IMG/VR virus record: IMGVR_UViG_3300018080_000179
Location: 1 to 64,000 of that record
DNA: 64,000 nucleotides
Reading direction: 5' to 3' (one strand)
Source: a virus
In this document: one piece after another, positions 44,792 to 53,071 of the stretch
Layout of the letters: each line of letters begins with the position of its first letter
Numbering within the stretch: position 1 is the first letter of the stretch
Translations under genes and position numbers: made by a program
The notes under the pieces: model-generated
What the model was told of the DNA's origin: nothing
The model's database searches: none
What the model saw: only the letters and a program-made list of their open reading frames with translations

Positions 44792-47470
44792 ATGCCAACT
44801 ACCACAAAGCAGGCCCGCCTTACCCTCGGCATGGACATCAAGCCGCTTCAGGACGCCACAAAGGAGATGAAGCGGAGCCTTGAGGATCTCGGCAAGGTTC
44901 AACTGGACAAGAATATCAAGAAGGCCTTTCGGAAGGAGTTGCTTCGGGAGGCCGAGGGCCAGATAAGACTCTACAAGTCCCACCTGAAGGATACCCGTGA
45001 AGAACTGGTCAAGATAACCGCTGCCGGTGACAAGGCGTGGGATGTTACCCGCGTCCGCCAGTATGTCGAGCGTGTGCGCCAGCTTGAGGAGGGCCTCAGG
45101 GGCGTCAGGCGCGAGGCGAACAGTCTTCGTGGCGGCCCAGGCACAGGGGCCGGAATAGGCGGTGGAGGCGGAGGCGGAGGCGGAGGCGGCAGAGGAGCCG
45201 GTTCAGGGGCCATGGATGAATTCGTCGGTGGAGGCCTCGCACGCGGCCTCACAGGCGGCCCGGTCGGGAGGGTGTTGGGAGCCGTGGGAATCGGTTTCGG
45301 CGTTCAGGCGGCCATTTCGCGGGCCACAGAGCAAGCTAGAATGGGGATGGAGGTAAGAGCCCTCACTGGCGGTGATCTGGTCAACGATTCAAGCCGCTGG
45401 GGCTTCACGAGAATGGAGAGAAGGCAGCGGGCCATGCAGGTAGCCCGTGCCGCCGGGGGCGATATCAGGGGCGCGGAGCTTAACGAGAGGGTCAACCTTG
45501 GCGAGATGCTTCAGCGGGCGTTCGGGCTTTCGGGTGAGCAGTTTGGCGGCATGATGGGCGCGGCCCGTCGTGGCGGAATTCAGGACCAGAGGGGCTTTAC
45601 AACCCAGGTTGTAGACCAGGGCTTTCAGGCGGGGCTTCGCGGGTCCGGGATGATCGAATACCTTACGGCCATGACATCCCACATGGAGTCCATTTCCAAC
45701 GAGACAGACATAGACAAGAATTCAATGAAGATGACGGCGGCCATGGCGAGAATGCCCTTCTTCGCCAGCAAGCCGGAGAGGATATTCGCGGCCATTCAGG
45801 GTTTTCAGCAGGCCTTCAAGGATCGCGACCCCTATCAGGACTTCCTTTCATACCGTTCACTGGAGGAGGCTTCGGGTGGACGGCTGGGACCGGCCGGAAT
45901 TGAACTGAGAAGACAGATTCCCCTCATGGGTGGCGGACTTCCAAAGGGCATAACCGCAGACAGAATGAGGGAGGCAGGACTTGGGGAGCTTCTCCCAGCC
46001 TTCCAGACCACGGGTCAGGCAGCGGTGGAGGCCCGGATAAGACAGGCCATGCGGGACACGAAGGGAATGGGTGGACAGGCACGCGGGCTGGCCTTTCAGC
46101 AGGCGACCGGGCTCTCTCCCATGCAGATGCTTCCAATAATGATCCGGGCGATGGAGGCCGAACAGGAGGGCACGCTGGATCAGTTCTCCCTCACACAGGG
46201 CGAGGTGAAGCGTGTCAAGAAGGCCGGAATGACACCAACCGACAAGGCCGAGGCAAACGCCAAGTCGTTTGAGGCGCAGATAATCAATTTTGGAAAGCGG
46301 GTCGATGACATAAAGAACAAGATCGCTGACGGCATATCCGGCGGGATGTTGAAGATGGTTGACGCTGTGGATAACTTCGCCAATGCGACCGGCATGTTCA
46401 GATCCGATGTGGAGAAGCTGGCTGGCATTATTGGTGCGGGCGGGCTTGCCTCTGTTTTGATGAGGGGTGGATTCGGTGGACGCGGTGGAACCGGTGCCGG
46501 GGCCGGTGGAGGTGTGATAGCCGGAGCCGGAGGCGCGGGAGCCCTGCTGCTGGGCGGCGTGTCTGCCGCCTTTATCGGTCACCAGATCGGCAAGGGAATG
46601 CGGGCGGAGCTTAACGAGTGGACTGGTGGAGAATGGGACCGGGCGCTTGATAGTTTCTGGATGACGCTGCTGGACAAGATGGGTGTGTTCACGGACAAGA
46701 CCCAGCGGGTTCTCAACGCCATGCCAGCCGAGGACACAAAGAGGTACGTTGAATTTGCACGCTCCCAGAACAGGACACTTTCTGCCGACCAGCTTGCGAA
46801 GGTGTGGCAGACAGAGCGCTCCATGCAGAGGAAGCGGGAGAGAAGGGCCGGACCCGGTATGGGTTCTCTGGCTGAAGAATATGTCGAGCCAACGATGGAG
46901 GAGGTTTTCGAGGAGGCCTTCCCTGAAGAGTCCGAGGACATGGCTGAAGGCGGTCTTGTCCAGTATTACCGGCGGGGAGGCAAGAGCCGCAAGAAGTCGG
47001 CGCATCAGTCCATGGCTGCCTCTGTGTATTCGGCTTTTGGATTCCGCAAGAGAAAGCCAAAGCCCAAGCCGAAAAAGAAGAAGGAGAAGAAGAGGACGGC
47101 GAGCGGCTTTACCATGCGGGAGTCACTTCGAAGGGCCGGTCAGAGGGCTGTAAGGCGCAAGGCCATGGGTGGCCCCATTGGAACGGACACGGTTCCGGCA
47201 TGGCTGACCCCCGGCGAGTTTGTGGTCAATGCAAGGGACACGGCCAGAAACATGCCAGCACTGGTCTACGCCAATGCGGGAGGGGCGATAGAGCCTGCCG
47301 GTGGAGACGGATATGAAATGCCGGACATGAATTTCAGCGGGCTTGAGATGGCTACACAGGCCAACACATCAGCCCTCAGACAGCTTACAAACATTCTCAT
47401 GTCGGGTGGCGGAATGGCTGCCCCGATGATGTCGTTTCCAAGAGGAAGCAATGATATTTACGGAGGATAG
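44792..47470 (+). CDS. Tail tape measure protein
   Basis: 892 residues. N-terminal helical region, a poly-Gly run from GGCGGA codon repeats (45158-45190), then long helical parts and hydrophobic Gly/Ala segments (GGVIAGAGGAGALLLGGVSA). The C-terminal hallmark MGGPIGTDTVPAWLTPGEF, followed by VVNARDTARNMP, is diagnostic of tape measure proteins. They span the tube lumen and set tail length. At about 0.15 nm per residue, a tail near 130 nm would be predicted. It lies directly after the chaperones as expected. Confidence 0.92.
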   Translation: MPTTTKQARLTLGMDIKPLQDATKEMKRSLEDLGKVQLDKNIKKAFRKELLREAEGQIRLYKSHLKDTREELVKITAAGDKAWDVTRVRQYVERVRQLEEGLRGVRREANSLRGGPGTGAGIGGGGGGGGGGGRGAGSGAMDEFVGGGLARGLTGGPVGRVLGAVGIGFGVQAAISRATEQARMGMEVRALTGGDLVNDSSRWGFTRMERRQRAMQVARAAGGDIRGAELNERVNLGEMLQRAFGLSGEQFGGMMGAARRGGIQDQRGFTTQVVDQGFQAGLRGSGMIEYLTAMTSHMESISNETDIDKNSMKMTAAMARMPFFASKPERIFAAIQGFQQAFKDRDPYQDFLSYRSLEEASGGRLGPAGIELRRQIPLMGGGLPKGITADRMREAGLGELLPAFQTTGQAAVEARIRQAMRDTKGMGGQARGLAFQQATGLSPMQMLPIMIRAMEAEQEGTLDQFSLTQGEVKRVKKAGMTPTDKAEANAKSFEAQIINFGKRVDDIKNKIADGISGGMLKMVDAVDNFANATGMFRSDVEKLAGIIGAGGLASVLMRGGFGGRGGTGAGAGGGVIAGAGGAGALLLGGVSAAFIGHQIGKGMRAELNEWTGGEWDRALDSFWMTLLDKMGVFTDKTQRVLNAMPAEDTKRYVEFARSQNRTLSADQLAKVWQTERSMQRKRERRAGPGMGSLAEEYVEPTMEEVFEEAFPEESEDMAEGGLVQYYRRGGKSRKKSAHQSMAASVYSAFGFRKRKPKPKPKKKKEKKRTASGFTMRESLRRAGQRAVRRKAMGGPIGTDTVPAWLTPGEFVVNARDTARNMPALVYANAGGAIEPAGGDGYEMPDMNFSGLEMATQANTSALRQLTNILMSGGGMAAPMMSFPRGSNDIYGG

Positions 47471-47472
47471 AA

Positions 47473-49248
47473 GTGTCGTTTGACTTTGGCTACGAGGGAA
47501 TGGATACGGCTCCGCCTTCCAGAAGACGGCTTGGCACGACCAACTCGTTTGCCAGGGTTCTCTACTGGCACTACAACCGGCAGAACTTCAAGAACCCAAC
47601 ACAGACAAAGGCTCTTGGTGCGGAATCGGACAGTGTGGTTCTGAATGTGAAGTCCGGGGTTCTTGAGAAGGAAATCGTGGAACTCAGGACATCCAAAAGC
47701 ATCCGTCAGGCTTCGGGGACTTTTGACATCACGCTTCTCCCGACAGTGAACTGGAAGCAGAAGCTGGCTCCGGGGGACTGGGTTGTAGTCTACCTGTTCA
47801 AGACTGCGGCCGAAGCCGGTGCGTTTGATCCAAACAACCCGTCCAACAAGAACATCATCATGCTTGGGAACATAGACCGCGTGGCCCGCAGCAAGCAGCG
47901 TGATGAGCAGACGGACAAGATAACGGTTCGCTACAACGTGTCCGGCAGGGATTTTGGAAAGGTCTTTGATGAAACCAATGTCTGGTTCGACCCATATACC
48001 CCACAGGGGTTTCTTCTTAAGAAGTTTGATGGACTCCTTGTGACGCAGGGGCTTGGGTTCAAGGGCAATCCCTCGGAGCTTTGCAACTCGTTTCTGGACA
48101 TCTTCATCGGCCCCAATGGTGCCGACCTGTCGAAGACCGGACTTGGAAGGACCAGAACCGACTCGCTGGAGCAGTGGAGAATTCCCCAGGAAATGAAGTC
48201 CCTGTTCGCGGACCCGCTCTCGGCGTCCGGTTTCAACGAGTTGAAGTATCCCAGGCCGGAAGGCCCGGATGTTCCTGAACCGGAGGTGGGGTTCATCGGG
48301 ACAGGCCCCAATGAGTTTTCATCGTCATGGCTGGATGAAATACTTGTCAGGAAAATAGAAAGCGATCTTCCAGGCTACAGATTCAGAAGCCAGCTTGTTC
48401 CTGGATCATCGGGTGGGATCTGGGGACCGATAAAGGAGAATTCAAACAAGCTGACCAATGATGTTTTTCTGGACATGACGCGAACCTCCGCCGGACATGC
48501 CCAGCCATCCATAACCCTGCGTCCAAGGCCCTGCTCCATCTTCTTCGAAGACCCGACCGGCAAGTTGAACGGCAAGACGAATACACTTCAGGACCTGGCC
48601 TATGACGAAGCGATCAAAATGGATCCTGCCAACATCAAGTTTGAGAACCTCGGCAAGGATGGACAGACCCGCTTCAACATGATCTGGCTGGACCCTGTCC
48701 AGTCCAAGAAGAAGGAAATCAACTCCTACGCCCACATGGCAAATTCAAAACCACTGACACAGGCGGAGTCAGTAAGGCGGCATGGGCTGAAGCGGCTCCA
48801 TCAGCAGCTTCACTTCGTTTATGCACAGGGCGGTACCCAGTCCGATCTGGATGTAAACATCAACCTGTTCAAGTCGTTTGCCCATCTCGTTTATGACCTT
48901 CATGCCTACAATCACCTCTACGACACGGGCTCGATGACCACGGTTGGCGAGGGCAAGGCGGAGCTTGGCAAGGTTTTGAAGGTACCCACGGACGGGGAGT
49001 TTTCAAGTCCGAGGATTTACTACGTGGAAGGTTATCAGCACCACTGGACGTTTCCAGGACAGTGGGAGACCGAGTGGAGCCTTACGATGGGACAGTTTGA
49101 CCATCTGGGGGCACCATTCATTGATCTGATAGATGAAGACGATGGAACCTTTGATGATGAAACGGCGAATACGTCGCTGGTCAAGACGAATGTAACCAGG
49201 CCATCAGGACCGGGCAGGCAGTCCGAGAAGAAGTGGTGGCGCTTCTAA
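47473..49248 (+). CDS. Baseplate hub protein (gp27/gpD-like)
   Basis: 591 residues from GTG 47473, with GGAGG seven bases upstream. Typical hub features: an N-terminal strand region with ALGAESDSVVLNVKSGV, IRQASGTFDITLLPTVN and WKQKLAPGDWVVVYLF, as in the first tube-like domain. YNVSGRDFGKVFDE follows, and later a second tube-like segment. The hub caps the tail tube and holds the spike. It directly precedes the spike gene. Length is larger than in T4 gp27, with added C-terminal helices. Confidence 0.82.
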   Translation: MSFDFGYEGMDTAPPSRRRLGTTNSFARVLYWHYNRQNFKNPTQTKALGAESDSVVLNVKSGVLEKEIVELRTSKSIRQASGTFDITLLPTVNWKQKLAPGDWVVVYLFKTAAEAGAFDPNNPSNKNIIMLGNIDRVARSKQRDEQTDKITVRYNVSGRDFGKVFDETNVWFDPYTPQGFLLKKFDGLLVTQGLGFKGNPSELCNSFLDIFIGPNGADLSKTGLGRTRTDSLEQWRIPQEMKSLFADPLSASGFNELKYPRPEGPDVPEPEVGFIGTGPNEFSSSWLDEILVRKIESDLPGYRFRSQLVPGSSGGIWGPIKENSNKLTNDVFLDMTRTSAGHAQPSITLRPRPCSIFFEDPTGKLNGKTNTLQDLAYDEAIKMDPANIKFENLGKDGQTRFNMIWLDPVQSKKKEINSYAHMANSKPLTQAESVRRHGLKRLHQQLHFVYAQGGTQSDLDVNINLFKSFAHLVYDLHAYNHLYDTGSMTTVGEGKAELGKVLKVPTDGEFSSPRIYYVEGYQHHWTFPGQWETEWSLTMGQFDHLGAPFIDLIDEDDGTFDDETANTSLVKTNVTRPSGPGRQSEKKWWRF

Positions 49249-49257
49249 GGGTGATCG

Positions 49258-50385
49258 GTGGGGACAAGATACACAAGAGACGGTGGGGTTGTACCCTCGC
49301 ACGTTCCGGGCAGGCCGCCGGAGCTTGTTGAAAACGAGCACGAGGAGAAGTACGGGCTCTACAAGGGCTATATCAAGAAGGTTGTCTACAAGGATGATTC
49401 CGAGAACATATCCGGCGAGCTTGAATATGTCGTCAACGTCAAGGGGCAGGACTATTTCGGTGTGCAGGACTGCTCGGCGGCTGGTGGAATCTTTGCAAAC
49501 CACACGCGGATCAGGAAGGGTGTGGAGGCCATAAAGCCAGAGGATGTGGCCCTTGCAAAGGGCGACAGGGACAAGGTTCCCAATGACAAGAAGGACGGGG
49601 AGTTTGTTCGTGTCCTGATGCTGGAGGGTGATTCAAACTTCCCGATCATAATAGGGTCGGCCCGCCACACGCTTGCCAACGAGAATCCCGACTGGCATGA
49701 GCCCACGACTGACGAGGGAATCCATGAGCGGTATGAGTTTCAGGGTCTTGAGTTTCTGATCGACAAGGAGTCCAACTTCTCCATCACACATGTCGGCAGA
49801 AAGAACCTTGTGGGCGGCCTTGCTCCGGTTGTTGAGAATCCAAAGGCCATAACGCCCAACAAGTCAAAAATAGAATTCAAGGGGAACGGTGACTTCTTTC
49901 TGGACCTGAACGATTCACTCCTGCGGCTTTCGATGCTGAAGGAAACGGCCAAGGTGCTCTGGGAGATGGGACAGGGTTTGAACGTCGCCTATGACGGAAT
50001 TGCCGACAAGGCTCTTCTTCAGACTGCTTTTGGGGATTCGTTTTCGATAAGCGCAACGGACGGGATACAGGGATCGACCCCTGCGGCCGGTGGCACGAAG
50101 CTGTCGTTGAAAAATGGCATCGCCGAGATGGAAGGGTCCGGTGGCAAGGTAAAGCTGGGAACGAACAAGGTTGGGATAGGCTCGTCTGCGGGTGAGCTTG
50201 TGGATATCTGCATAAAGATCATAGACGAGATTGTGAAGGTGATAAACGGTCAGACGGCAGAAACCCACAACGGGAACCTTGGTTATCCTACAGGGCCACC
50301 GATCAACGCCGGGATCTATCCGAACATTCTCACGGCCCTGGGGACACTGAAGGCAACACTTACGCTTTTAAAGGGTGGCATCTGA
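49258..50385 (+). CDS. Baseplate central spike protein with OB fold
   Basis: 375 residues from GTG 49258. About residues 40-135 read as an OB-fold of gp5/gpV spikes (GELEYVVNVKGQDYFGVQDC; EFVRVLMLEGDSNFPIIIGS). The remainder has repeated short beta strands with Gly/Asp turns (FSISATDGIQGSTPAAGG; GTKLSLKNGIAEMEGSGG) that suggest a beta-helical tip. No lysozyme domain is seen, unlike T4 gp5. A C-terminal helical segment is present. It would pierce the outer membrane; position after the hub supports this. Confidence 0.78.
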   Translation: MGTRYTRDGGVVPSHVPGRPPELVENEHEEKYGLYKGYIKKVVYKDDSENISGELEYVVNVKGQDYFGVQDCSAAGGIFANHTRIRKGVEAIKPEDVALAKGDRDKVPNDKKDGEFVRVLMLEGDSNFPIIIGSARHTLANENPDWHEPTTDEGIHERYEFQGLEFLIDKESNFSITHVGRKNLVGGLAPVVENPKAITPNKSKIEFKGNGDFFLDLNDSLLRLSMLKETAKVLWEMGQGLNVAYDGIADKALLQTAFGDSFSISATDGIQGSTPAAGGTKLSLKNGIAEMEGSGGKVKLGTNKVGIGSSAGELVDICIKIIDEIVKVINGQTAETHNGNLGYPTGPPINAGIYPNILTALGTLKATLTLLKGGI

Positions 50386-51026
50386 TGACGATGGTTATCG
50401 CAGCATTTGCAGAGGCGCTCAAGAACGGGCTGGGGTTCGATGCCGAACCAACCAGTTCCGAGACGACCGGCCTTGCCGATGCCATCATAACGGAGTTTGG
50501 GATTGCCACGGTGTCCAATGCTCCGGGAACCGTCAACGGGGTTGCTCCATCTTCAGGTGGCCCGCTAATATCCGGCCTTGCCAGCGGGGGAACGATCCTT
50601 GGAATGACCGGGGCCAGTCTTGCCGGAAACATGAAGACCAAGATGAACAAGCCGTCCATAACCGCAGAGCTTCAAGGCATGGCGGACGCGATGGTCAATC
50701 ATTTCCTTACCGGGACAGTGGCGTTTGCATCTGGCCTGATAGTCGGGGTTTGTTCGAACACGCTGGTCAGTCCGGGTCCACTTGTGGGATCGGGTTCCGG
50801 TGGGTTAATATCGGGATATGATGGAACCGTGCTTGCAAACCTCATGGCGACAAGCATGGGCAAGCCGGGAACAACACCTGAGTTGATCAGCTTCTGCAAC
50901 AACATGGTGACCTACATAATGTCCAACGCAAGCGTCACCTATGGACCGGCGACCATCTCGGGAACATGCTCCGCAGGGGGTGGTCCGATTGCGGCCGGTA
51001 CGGGCGCGGGAGGTACGATAGCCTAA
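50385..51026 (+). CDS. Baseplate-region protein with three tandem repeats, 213 aa
   Basis: 213 residues; ATG overlaps the previous stop. Three units of about 45-70 residues repeat: residues 29-96 (LADAIITEFGI, GTVNGVAPSSGGPLISG), 98-167 (MADAMVNHFLT, GLIVGVCSNTLV, GPLVGSGSGG) and 168-213 (FCNNMVTYIMS, ATISGTCSAGGGPIAAG). Each has a helix, a beta hairpin and a Gly-rich loop ending in GG-T/L-I. Such threefold repetition could mimic a trimer within one chain. It lies between spike and wedge genes. Function unknown, presumably baseplate or tail tip. Confidence 0.7.
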   Translation: MTMVIAAFAEALKNGLGFDAEPTSSETTGLADAIITEFGIATVSNAPGTVNGVAPSSGGPLISGLASGGTILGMTGASLAGNMKTKMNKPSITAELQGMADAMVNHFLTGTVAFASGLIVGVCSNTLVSPGPLVGSGSGGLISGYDGTVLANLMATSMGKPGTTPELISFCNNMVTYIMSNASVTYGPATISGTCSAGGGPIAAGTGAGGTIA

Positions 51027-53059
51027 TGGGTTTAGCTGATATCAAGAATGACGTAGTAGGCACCATAGACAATGTCGGTGCCCTTTTCGGTTTTGGTTCC
51101 CACCCATATCCAGACAAGGACAGCAGCGTCAAGCTGCCTCTGGTGACAAACGTCAAGGTTGATGAAAACGACCAGGCGTGGAGGAAGTCGCTGGGGTATG
51201 GGTTCAAGGTCGTCCGTGTAAACAAGAACGGGAAGATCAAGGACGCCGAGGGCTGGACCGATTTCATCCTTCAGATAAACCCGCAGGAACTGACGCAGGA
51301 CGAGGTTTTTGCCATTGAGGTCACCCCCACCTTTTCTGGTGTTTTGGTTGAGCATCAGGGCATTACAATCAAGGACATAACCATATCCGGTACCACCGGC
51401 CTGTCTCCGAAGAGGCGGGGACCGGCGGGGGCTTATCCACAGTCAGGTGCTCCAGCATTCGGCACCGCTGGCCGATCCGGCTACTATGAATTTCAGGAGC
51501 TTCGGTCCTACTTCAGGGTCTATGTGGAGCAGAAAAGAAACGACCCACAGGCGGATCAGGGCGAGCTTCGGATGATATGGCAGAACTTCAAGGACCATGA
51601 GGATCTGTTTGTGGTCCCGCAGAAGTTCACGATGACCCGGTCGGCATCCAAGGCCCATCTTTACGACTATACAATAAACATGAAGGCCATTGGTATTGCC
51701 GAGATGGAAGAGACCGGCAGTTGGTATGACCTTACAAACATTGATAATTTCATAGAAGATATTAACGACGCCTTAATAGCGGGAACAAAGATATTGGAAG
51801 GCGGACTTTCTTTTCTTGAAAGGATCGAGCGGGATATTAGAAACACGATAATCGAGCCGGTGAGAGAGGTGGCTCAGTTCACCCAGGACTGGCGGGCATC
51901 GGGCGGTCGCTACATGGCCCTGCGGGAGAGGGCTGAAACGCTTAGTCTTGCCAATATAAAGGAGCTTTTTGAAAACACGGTGCGCGTCAGTGAAAACGTC
52001 AACGACTTCATTGGTCGGGATATGGACGCCTACAACGCGGCCAAGGGGAGAATCCCCACGCTGCCCGGATCCGAAGACAGGACGACTGCGGATGAGGAGC
52101 TTGAGATTGTCAACTCCCTCAAGAAGATAGGCAAGGCCTTGTGGCTCATGCAGGTGGACAACAAGATGTTTGAACCGTCCACCGATGACTTCAGCGACCA
52201 GGTGGAGGAGACCTACAACGAGGCCAAGTATGTAGAGCAGAAACGGGCCAACCAGAAGGAACTGGAATCAAAAAGGGCTGAAGAGGACTCCCTCCGCGTC
52301 ACCGGAGACATCGTTGCAGCCAATGCACTCGCGGAAGAGATTGAGGAGCTTGAGCAGACAGAAACCCAGAAGCTCTCGGAGAGCTCTGCCAAGCTGGCTC
52401 TTTTGAAAACCAAGACGGCCAGAATTGTAAAGATAGATGACGGTGACAATATCCAGATACTTGCGGGTCGCCACCTTGATTCTGTGGACAGATACAAGGA
52501 ACTGATAATATTAAACGGCCTGAATCCTCCCTATGTGGATACCACGCCCATTGAGGACGACCCTGTAAGGGTGGCTGGAGTACTGAGGCCGGGTGACCAG
52601 ATTTACATCCCACAAAGCGGCTTGCCTTCAGACCTTCGCGGGGCGGCCAAAAACAGGGACTATCCCATAACGGAGGGTCTTTCGGAGGCTCAGAAAAACT
52701 TTGGGGTGGACATTCAGCTTACCGACGAATTCGACCTTGCGGTTTCAAACACACAGGATCTCAAGCTCATAGCCGGTTCGGACAATGTGGGTCAGGCCAT
52801 CGTGGTCAAGCTGCTGCTAGATGTGGGTGCCCTGAAGCGTCACCCTGAGATTGGAACCGACCTTCAGATCGGAAGGAAGACCACCGTTGCACAGAGGACT
52901 GTGGGTCAAATTAGGTCTACTCTTTTCGCGGATTCGAGAATAGAATCTATCATATATGTAAGCGTCAGGCAGGAAGGCAATGCCACCATTCCTGAACTGT
53001 CGTTGAGGCTCAAGGGAATTGATCAGCCGGTGGCTTTTCCGGTACCGCTGGTAGCATAA
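51026..53059 (+). CDS. Baseplate protein with LysM-like and gp25-type wedge domains, 677 aa
   Basis: 677 residues from ATG 51026, overlapping the previous stop. The N-terminal third resembles tail-tube-initiator or XkdM-type proteins (GYGFKVVRVNKNGKIKDAEG, INPQELTQDEV). A long helical middle includes a Glu-rich coiled coil. Around residues 465-530 lies a LysM-like segment (KTARIVKIDDGDNIQIL; LRPGDQIYIPQSG). The C-terminal 115 residues match gp25/GPW wedge domains: DEFDLAVSNTQDLKLIAG, SDNVGQAIVVKLLLD, GALKRHPEIGTDLQIG. Gp25 is normally a separate, small baseplate protein, so this is a fusion. It links hub region and wedges. Confidence 0.8.
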   Translation: MGLADIKNDVVGTIDNVGALFGFGSHPYPDKDSSVKLPLVTNVKVDENDQAWRKSLGYGFKVVRVNKNGKIKDAEGWTDFILQINPQELTQDEVFAIEVTPTFSGVLVEHQGITIKDITISGTTGLSPKRRGPAGAYPQSGAPAFGTAGRSGYYEFQELRSYFRVYVEQKRNDPQADQGELRMIWQNFKDHEDLFVVPQKFTMTRSASKAHLYDYTINMKAIGIAEMEETGSWYDLTNIDNFIEDINDALIAGTKILEGGLSFLERIERDIRNTIIEPVREVAQFTQDWRASGGRYMALRERAETLSLANIKELFENTVRVSENVNDFIGRDMDAYNAAKGRIPTLPGSEDRTTADEELEIVNSLKKIGKALWLMQVDNKMFEPSTDDFSDQVEETYNEAKYVEQKRANQKELESKRAEEDSLRVTGDIVAANALAEEIEELEQTETQKLSESSAKLALLKTKTARIVKIDDGDNIQILAGRHLDSVDRYKELIILNGLNPPYVDTTPIEDDPVRVAGVLRPGDQIYIPQSGLPSDLRGAAKNRDYPITEGLSEAQKNFGVDIQLTDEFDLAVSNTQDLKLIAGSDNVGQAIVVKLLLDVGALKRHPEIGTDLQIGRKTTVAQRTVGQIRSTLFADSRIESIIYVSVRQEGNATIPELSLRLKGIDQPVAFPVPLVA

Positions 53060-53071
53060 GGGATACTGATA

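Noticed and set aside
49258-50385. Lysozyme domain in the spike as in T4 gp5
   Set aside because: No Glu-Asp-Thr lysozyme motif is present; only the OB-fold and repetitive beta segments are visible.
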